A DNA stretch of 59,897 nucleotides from a bacterium (GTDB taxonomy: Bacteria; SZUA-79; Acidulodesulfobacterales; Acidulodesulfobacteraceae). The DNA lies in NCBI GenBank assembly GCA_003232385.1, contig QIJE01000017.1, positions 1-59,897 on the forward strand, read 5' to 3'. The position numbers and the translations under genes are program-made. Below, piece by piece: positions 55,161-59,897 of this stretch. Each line of letters begins with the position of its first letter. The stretch's first letter is position 1. Under the pieces are notes generated by a model. The model was not told the DNA's origin and ran no database searches. It was given only the letters and a program-made list of their open reading frames with translations.

Positions 55161-55715
55161 ATGGATAGTGGCAATAATGGAGCAATAAGACTTATGGGGA
55201 CTACGATAATAGGGATCAGACGGAACGGTCACGTTGTCGTTGCAGGCGACGGACAGGTTACCCTCGGAGATACCGTTATGAAACATAAAGCCAGAAAAGT
55301 AAGGCGTCTTTACAACGATAATGTGATAGCCGGTTTTGCAGGGGCAACCGCCGACGCTTTTACTCTTTTTGAAAAAATGGAAGAAAAGCTTTCAAAATAT
55401 AGCGGAAGCGTGAAAAGGGCAAGCGTAGAGCTTGCAAAAGATTGGCGGACGGATAAAATATTAAGGCGGCTGGAGGCTATGATGATTGTAGTTGATAAAA
55501 CCGATTCTTTTGTAATATCCGGGGCAGGAGACGTCATAGAGCCGGATGAAGATGTATTGTCCATAGGTTCGGGCGCCCCGTACGCGTTAGCCTGTGCTCT
55601 CGGCTTATTGGAAAAGACGGATTTAGGCGCTAAGGAAATTGCCGAATATTCTATGAAAACGGCGGCACGCATTTGTATTTATACGAACGAAAATATAATT
55701 ATGGAGGAGATATAA
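55161..55715 (+). CDS. hslV: ATP-dependent protease subunit HslV
   Basis: Proteolytic subunit of the HslUV (ClpQY) protease, a proteasome-like threonine protease. It has 184 residues. The catalytic threonine is expected at residue 14 ([25 protein letters not shown]), so a 13-residue propeptide must be removed; many homologues start directly at MTT. The start at 55161 is supported by ACGAAAGGAG. The core [13 protein letters not shown] is canonical. It is followed by hslU. Confidence 0.96.
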   Translation: MDSGNNGAIRLMGTTIIGIRRNGHVVVAGDGQVTLGDTVMKHKARKVRRLYNDNVIAGFAGATADAFTLFEKMEEKLSKYSGSVKRASVELAKDWRTDKILRRLEAMMIVVDKTDSFVISGAGDVIEPDEDVLSIGSGAPYALACALGLLEKTDLGAKEIAEYSMKTAARICIYTNENIIMEEI

Positions 55716-55723
55716 TATCAATT

Positions 55724-57115
55724 ATGACTAAAAAAATAAATTTCCTGACTCCGAGAGAAATAATCAAAGAGCTTAATAAGTATGTAATTGGACAAGATAA
55801 GGCTAAAAAATCGGTTGCCATTGCCTTAAGAACGCGTTTTAGAAGAAATAATGTTCCAAGCGAGATTAGGGAGGATATAGTTCCTAAAAATATTCTCTTA
55901 ATAGGGCCTACCGGCGTGGGTAAAACCGAAATAGCAAGGCGTATCGCCAAGCTTTCGGATTCTCCCTTTATAAAGGTCGAGGCATCCAAATTTACGGAAG
56001 TAGGCTATATGGGAAGGGATGTCGAGTCTATGATCAGGGACCTGGTAGAGACTGCTTACATAAATGAAAGGACCAAAGAAACCGAGCGGGTTATAGATAA
56101 AGCGGAACGAAACGCAGAAGAGTTGCTTTTAGATATTCTTGTCTCGCCGCCCCCGAAAACACGCAAGAAAAGCGGGAAAAACGGAACGGACGGAACTAAC
56201 AGCGGAACCGAAAAGAGCAGTTATGCGAATACCAGAGAAAAATTCAGAAAAATGTTTTTAGCGGGAAAATTAGACGATAGGTTTGTCGAAATGGAGATAA
56301 GATCTTCCATGAAACCCTCTATCCCGGTCATAGAGATATTTTCCCAGTCCGGAGTCGACGACATAGGGCAGGATTTTAAAGATATTTTTTCCAATATGTT
56401 TCCTAAGCAGAAAAAGTTGGAGAAGGTAAGGGTTTCCGAGGCATTTGATATATTGGTACATGAGGAGAGCGGGCTCGTCGATAACGATAAGGTTGTTAAA
56501 GATGCCGTTTCGAAAGTAGAAAATTCCGGTTTAATTTTTATAGACGAAATAGACAAGATAGCCTCGAGAGAGAAATCTTACGGCCCCGACGTTTCCAGGG
56601 AAGGCGTGCAGAGAGACTTATTGCCCGTAATAGAGGGTTCTAACGTTATGACCAAATACGGAGCTGTCAGGACGGAACATATACTGTTTATAGCCGCCGG
56701 AGCCTTTCATATGGCTAAACCGTCGGATTTAATTCCGGAACTTCAAGGAAGGTTTCCGATAAGGGTTGAGATGGATTCTTTATCCAAAAAAGACTTCGTA
56801 AGGATATTGACCGAACCTAAGGGCGCTTTAATAAAGCAGTATCACGAGCTTCTTAAAACGGAAAATGTAAATCTTAATTTTACCGAAGACGGGATAGAAA
56901 GAATTGCCGGAATTGCGGAAGAGGTCAATGTTAAAACCGAGAATATCGGCGCAAGAAGGCTCCATACTATTTTAGAAAGGGTTATGGAAGACGTTTCTTT
57001 CGATGCACCTTTTAAGGGCAAAACGACAAAGAAGATTACCGTAAACGGTGATTATGTCAACGAAAGATTAGAGGGCATAATAAAAGACGAAGACCTTTCG
57101 AGGTATATACTGTAA
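55724..57115 (+). CDS. hslU: ATP-dependent protease ATPase subunit HslU
   Basis: AAA+ unfoldase that feeds HslV, 463 residues from the ATG at 55724; a frame opening upstream overlaps hslV and is not needed. The start reads [24 protein letters not shown]. Walker A GPTGVGKT is at 61-68, [14 protein letters not shown] and the variable I-domain follow, Walker B is [11 protein letters not shown], and the sensor-2 [11 protein letters not shown] and SRYIL tail insert into HslV. The GGAGGA site lies about 16 bases before the ATG, slightly far. Confidence 0.96.
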   Translation: MTKKINFLTPREIIKELNKYVIGQDKAKKSVAIALRTRFRRNNVPSEIREDIVPKNILLIGPTGVGKTEIARRIAKLSDSPFIKVEASKFTEVGYMGRDVESMIRDLVETAYINERTKETERVIDKAERNAEELLLDILVSPPPKTRKKSGKNGTDGTNSGTEKSSYANTREKFRKMFLAGKLDDRFVEMEIRSSMKPSIPVIEIFSQSGVDDIGQDFKDIFSNMFPKQKKLEKVRVSEAFDILVHEESGLVDNDKVVKDAVSKVENSGLIFIDEIDKIASREKSYGPDVSREGVQRDLLPVIEGSNVMTKYGAVRTEHILFIAAGAFHMAKPSDLIPELQGRFPIRVEMDSLSKKDFVRILTEPKGALIKQYHELLKTENVNLNFTEDGIERIAGIAEEVNVKTENIGARRLHTILERVMEDVSFDAPFKGKTTKKITVNGDYVNERLEGIIKDEDLSRYIL

Positions 57116-57187
57116 TATCCCTGCATGATTGCAAATATCTAATTTATGATATATATAAAGAGATTATGGGTTATATAAATAATTAGA

Positions 57188-58036
57188 ATGGAAGAATATA
57201 TAAAAAAGGCAACGATTTTGCTTGAGGCGTTGCCTTATATCCAAAAATTTACATCGAAAACCTTTGTGATAAAATTCGGCGGGTCTATCGCTGCCGATAA
57301 AGCATTAATGGAAAGTTTTATCAGGGATATCATACTTTTAAAACTCATCGGCATAAATATAATAATCGTTCACGGCGGCGGTAAGGATATAGACGTTCTT
57401 TTAAACAAACTTGATATGTGTATCAAGTTCCATGAAGGTTATCGGTTGACCGATAAGGATACCATGGAAGTGGTAGAGATGGTTTTGTCGGGCAAAATAA
57501 ATAAGAACCTCGTTGCGTTGATAAATAAGTTCGGCGGGCAGGCGTGCGGTTTATCCGGCAAAGACGGAAACCTTATATCCGCCGGAAGAGTAAGCGGCGG
57601 AAAAGTGGATTTGGGTTTTGTGGGCGAGGTAAAAAGCATTAATAAGAAGATTTTATTGGCGTTAGATCCCTCGTTTATTCCGGTAATTGCCCCGGTAAGC
57701 ATGGACGAAGAGGGTAATACACTCAATGTTAATGCAGATTTTGCGGCTTCGGCTATTGCCGCGGAACTTGAGGCGGAGAAGCTTATAATATTATCCGACA
57801 AGGACGGTCTTTTGAATGTCGAAAATAATCTAATTCCGTCAACGACCGTTGCGGATATAAAAAATATGATAAGGGAAGGCATTATATACGGCGGTATGAT
57901 ACCTAAGACTAATTCTTGCATAGATGCCGTAAGAAAAGGAGTTAAAAAGGTCCATATAATAAACGGTTCCGTTCCTCATGCCGTTTTGCTTGAGATATTT
58001 ACGGAAAAAGGAATAGGCACTCAAATAACCGATTAA
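57188..58036 (+). CDS. argB: Acetylglutamate kinase ArgB
   Basis: Second step of arginine synthesis, phosphorylating N-acetylglutamate. It has 282 residues. FVIKFGGSIAADK (lysine and glycine-rich phosphate loop), IVHGGGKDIDVLLNKL, GKINKNLVALIN and NVNADFAASAIAAELEAEKLIILSDKDGLL are typical. GGMIPKTNSCIDAVRKGVKKVHIING closes the protein. It leads argD and argF, so this is an arginine block. The arginine-inhibited N-terminal helix is short here, so feedback is uncertain. Confidence 0.96.
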   Translation: MEEYIKKATILLEALPYIQKFTSKTFVIKFGGSIAADKALMESFIRDIILLKLIGINIIIVHGGGKDIDVLLNKLDMCIKFHEGYRLTDKDTMEVVEMVLSGKINKNLVALINKFGGQACGLSGKDGNLISAGRVSGGKVDLGFVGEVKSINKKILLALDPSFIPVIAPVSMDEEGNTLNVNADFAASAIAAELEAEKLIILSDKDGLLNVENNLIPSTTVADIKNMIREGIIYGGMIPKTNSCIDAVRKGVKKVHIINGSVPHAVLLEIFTEKGIGTQITD

Positions 58037-58045
58037 ACAAAATAA

Positions 58046-59239
58046 ATGAATATAAAAGAACTTACGAATAAATATATAATGAATACTTACGGCAGGTTTG
58101 ATATTACGCTCGTAAAAGGGGAAGGATGTATTCTATACGATGAAAACGGGAAAAGCTACATAGATTTTGCTTCCGGAATTGCGGTAAATAGCTTAGGTTA
58201 TAATAACCCGGCCTTAAATGCGGCTCTTATAGATCAACTTGGTAAATTAATCCACGTATCCAACTATTTTTATACGGAGCCCCAAGCGTTTCTTGCCGAA
58301 AAACTTTGTAAAAATTCATTTGCAGATAAGGTTTTTTTTTGCAATAGCGGAGCCGAAAGCATAGAAGGGGCAATAAAACTTGCAAGAATTTATGCGAAGA
58401 AATTTTCTAAAAGGGGTTATAAAATAATTTCCATGAAGAATTCTTTTCACGGAAGGACTTTCGGGGCGCTTTCCGCAACGGGACAGGATAAGTATCATAG
58501 AGGATTTGAACCGCTTTTGGACGGATTTACGCATGTAGAATTTAACGATTCTAATGCCGTAGCCGAGTTAATAAACAGCGGCGGAGAATACTGCGCCGTA
58601 ATCGTAGAACCGGTTCAGGGGGAGGGTGGCGTAAATATTTCCGATAAGGGTTATATGAGAATATTAAGGGATTTAACGGCTAAAAACGATGTCGTTTTAA
58701 TATTTGACGAGGTTCAGGTCGGTCTCGGAAGAACGGGCGCCCTTTTCGCCTACATGAATTTTGGCGTGGAGCCCGACGTTATGACCGTTGCAAAGCCTTT
58801 AGCGGGAGGACTTCCCATTGGTGCGGTATTGGCAAAGGATTATGTAGCAAGGGCTTTCGAGCCGGGCAATCACGCTTCTACGTTCGGGGGTTCCCCGCTT
58901 GTTTTATCCGTCGCTAATGCCTTTTTTGACGAGATTCTCAAAGACGGTTTTATGGAGAATGTTTTAAAGAGCGGGGAATATACGATGCATAGGCTGACCG
59001 AATTAAAGGCGGAGTTCCCCGGACTTATTAAGGATATCAGGACTATCGGACTCATTAGCGCAATTGAGTTTTATGAACTTAAAGCAAAAGATATAGCCGT
59101 TAAGCTAACGGAAAACGGCTTTTTGACGACGGCGGTGCAGGATAGGGTTTTAAGGCTCACACCGCCCTTGACTATTAAAGAAAATGAAATAGATTTGCTA
59201 TTTTTATCTATATCCGAAATTCTTAACGATAGTAAATAA
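58046..59239 (+). CDS. argD: Acetylornithine aminotransferase ArgD
   Basis: PLP-dependent class III aminotransferase that makes N-acetylornithine from the semialdehyde; it may also act in lysine synthesis. It has 397 residues. ASGIAVNSLGYNNPAL, the FCNSGAESIEGAIKLAR block, FHGRTFGALSATGQDKY and the aspartate in IFDEVQVGLGRTG precede the PLP lysine in TVAKPLAGGLPIGA. The last block STFGGSPLVLSVANA is typical. It starts 9 bases after argB, consistent with one operon. Confidence 0.95.
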   Translation: MNIKELTNKYIMNTYGRFDITLVKGEGCILYDENGKSYIDFASGIAVNSLGYNNPALNAALIDQLGKLIHVSNYFYTEPQAFLAEKLCKNSFADKVFFCNSGAESIEGAIKLARIYAKKFSKRGYKIISMKNSFHGRTFGALSATGQDKYHRGFEPLLDGFTHVEFNDSNAVAELINSGGEYCAVIVEPVQGEGGVNISDKGYMRILRDLTAKNDVVLIFDEVQVGLGRTGALFAYMNFGVEPDVMTVAKPLAGGLPIGAVLAKDYVARAFEPGNHASTFGGSPLVLSVANAFFDEILKDGFMENVLKSGEYTMHRLTELKAEFPGLIKDIRTIGLISAIEFYELKAKDIAVKLTENGFLTTAVQDRVLRLTPPLTIKENEIDLLFLSISEILNDSK

Positions 59240-59266
59240 TATTTAATTTTTAATGGACGAGATATT

Positions 59267-59897
59267 ATGAATTCGACTAAAAATCTTTTATCGGTTTATA
59301 ATTTTACAAAAGACGAGATATACGACATCCTTTTGAGGTCTTTTATTTTAAAGTCGGAAAGAGCCGGAGGCGGTAACGGTTGCCTTAAAGGAAAAAAAAT
59401 AGGGCTTATATTTGAGAAGTCCTCTACAAGGACAAGGGTATCTTTTGAGGTCGGTATCGTAGAGCTTGGCGGACATCCTATTTTTATGTCTTCAAGGGAT
59501 CTTCAACTCGGCAGGGGAGAGCCCGTAAAGGACACCGCGAGGGTTCTTAACAGATATATAGACGGCGCAATAGTGAGAACGTTTGAACAGGAAAGGGTAG
59601 AAACGTTCGCGAGGTACTTCGAAAAGCCTACCGTCAACGGTCTTACCGATTTGTATCATCCCTCGCAGATATTAACAGATATTTATACCGCTTATGAAGC
59701 CAAAAATAGATCAAAAAACAATACTAAAAAAGATATCGGTGATATAGTTGAAGGACTTAAGATAGTTTATGTGGGCGATGCAAACAATATGGCAAATTCA
59801 TGGGTAAACCTTCAGGCTATGCTCGGTTTTGAGCTTGTGCTGGCCATGCCGGACGGATTTAACATACATGAAACAGTCGGAAGCCGGTCTCTGAAAA
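59267..59897 (+). CDS. argF: Ornithine carbamoyltransferase ArgF, 5' part
   Basis: Makes citrulline from ornithine and carbamoyl phosphate. The frame runs off the right edge after about 210 residues of a ~305-residue family. The start at 59267 has GGACGAGA upstream. The carbamoyl-phosphate motif KSSTRTRVSFEV, FMSSRDLQLGRGEPVKDTARVL and the HPSQILTD motif are present. An Asn/Lys-rich insertion (AKNRSKNNTKKDIGDI) precedes the second-domain strand LKIVYVGDANNMANSW. It ends the arginine block in view. Confidence 0.95.
   Translation, partial: MNSTKNLLSVYNFTKDEIYDILLRSFILKSERAGGGNGCLKGKKIGLIFEKSSTRTRVSFEVGIVELGGHPIFMSSRDLQLGRGEPVKDTARVLNRYIDGAIVRTFEQERVETFARYFEKPTVNGLTDLYHPSQILTDIYTAYEAKNRSKNNTKKDIGDIVEGLKIVYVGDANNMANSWVNLQAMLGFELVLAMPDGFNIHETVGSRSLK

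Noticed and set aside
57439-57921. A 160-residue minus-strand frame inside argB
   Set aside because: The opposite strand encodes a full acetylglutamate kinase with intact motifs.

Overview
The window reads as an ordinary chromosomal stretch of an AT-rich Gram-negative bacterium. Genes for lipopolysaccharide heptose handling and core glycosylation, SPase II lipoproteins, a BamE/OmlA-like lipoprotein and undecaprenyl-pyrophosphate recycling point to an outer membrane. GatCAB, bacterial RpoZ, HslUV, a full-length Rel enzyme and the remA-gmk-rpoZ-rel order suggest a Deltaproteobacteria-like (Desulfobacterota-type) lineage. That placement is an inference from gene content and protein style, not from a phylogenetic marker search. 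I saw no prophage, insertion sequence, CRISPR array or defence island. Nearly every gene is a recognisable housekeeping or metabolic gene.

Layout. 1-2860: the 3' end of panB, a nitroreductase, two oppositely oriented tRNA-Arg genes and an iron alcohol dehydrogenase on the minus strand. 2860-7881: a phosphate regulon (pstS-pstC-pstA-pstB-phoU) behind four exactly 11-bp-spaced repeats that look like a Pho box, with a hairpin terminator between pstS and pstC. 7878-9775: two divergent peptide-type ABC permeases without partner genes. 9855-24124: a lipoprotein, dapF, a lytic transglycosylase, ligA, a secreted YVTN beta-propeller protein, a UbiB-family kinase, glmU, glmS and a UvrD/PcrA helicase broken by a short deletion and frameshift. 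24177-29754: gatC-gatA-gatB, mtnA and ilvE. 29804-31803: a methionine-rich monohaem cytochrome c, an alkyladenine DNA glycosylase and a family 2 glycosyltransferase. 31907-39164: a cell-surface glycan cluster (polysaccharide deacetylase, two GT9 heptosyltransferase-like proteins around a GNAT protein, two further glycosyltransferases, heptose-7-phosphate kinase), part of it coupled by 4-bp overlaps.

39201-44213: remA-gmk-rpoZ-rel, then rpmB behind strong tandem promoters, and a convergent rRNA uracil methyltransferase. 44285-49601: rfbA, a tiny lipoprotein, tRNA-Glu, a ClC-type chloride channel with CBS domains, a sugar-nucleotide epimerase and a zinc alcohol dehydrogenase. 49605-52955 (minus strand): a short-form alpha-glucan phosphorylase and a DHA2-type MFS exporter. 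53106-59897: uppP, xerC-hslV-hslU and an arginine block argB-argD-argF cut by the window end.

The genes fall into coherent tasks: phosphate uptake, cell-wall precursor supply (glmU, glmS, dapF, slt, uppP), outer-membrane glycan synthesis (rfaE1, GT9s, rfbA, epimerase), transamidation-based tRNA charging (gatCAB), stringent response (gmk, rpoZ, rel) and arginine synthesis. I found no convincing new system. The best leads are the broken helicase, the Pho-box array, the orphan divergent permeases, the coupled glycan operon with an embedded GNAT enzyme, the split propeller-UbiB pair and the Met-rich cytochrome.
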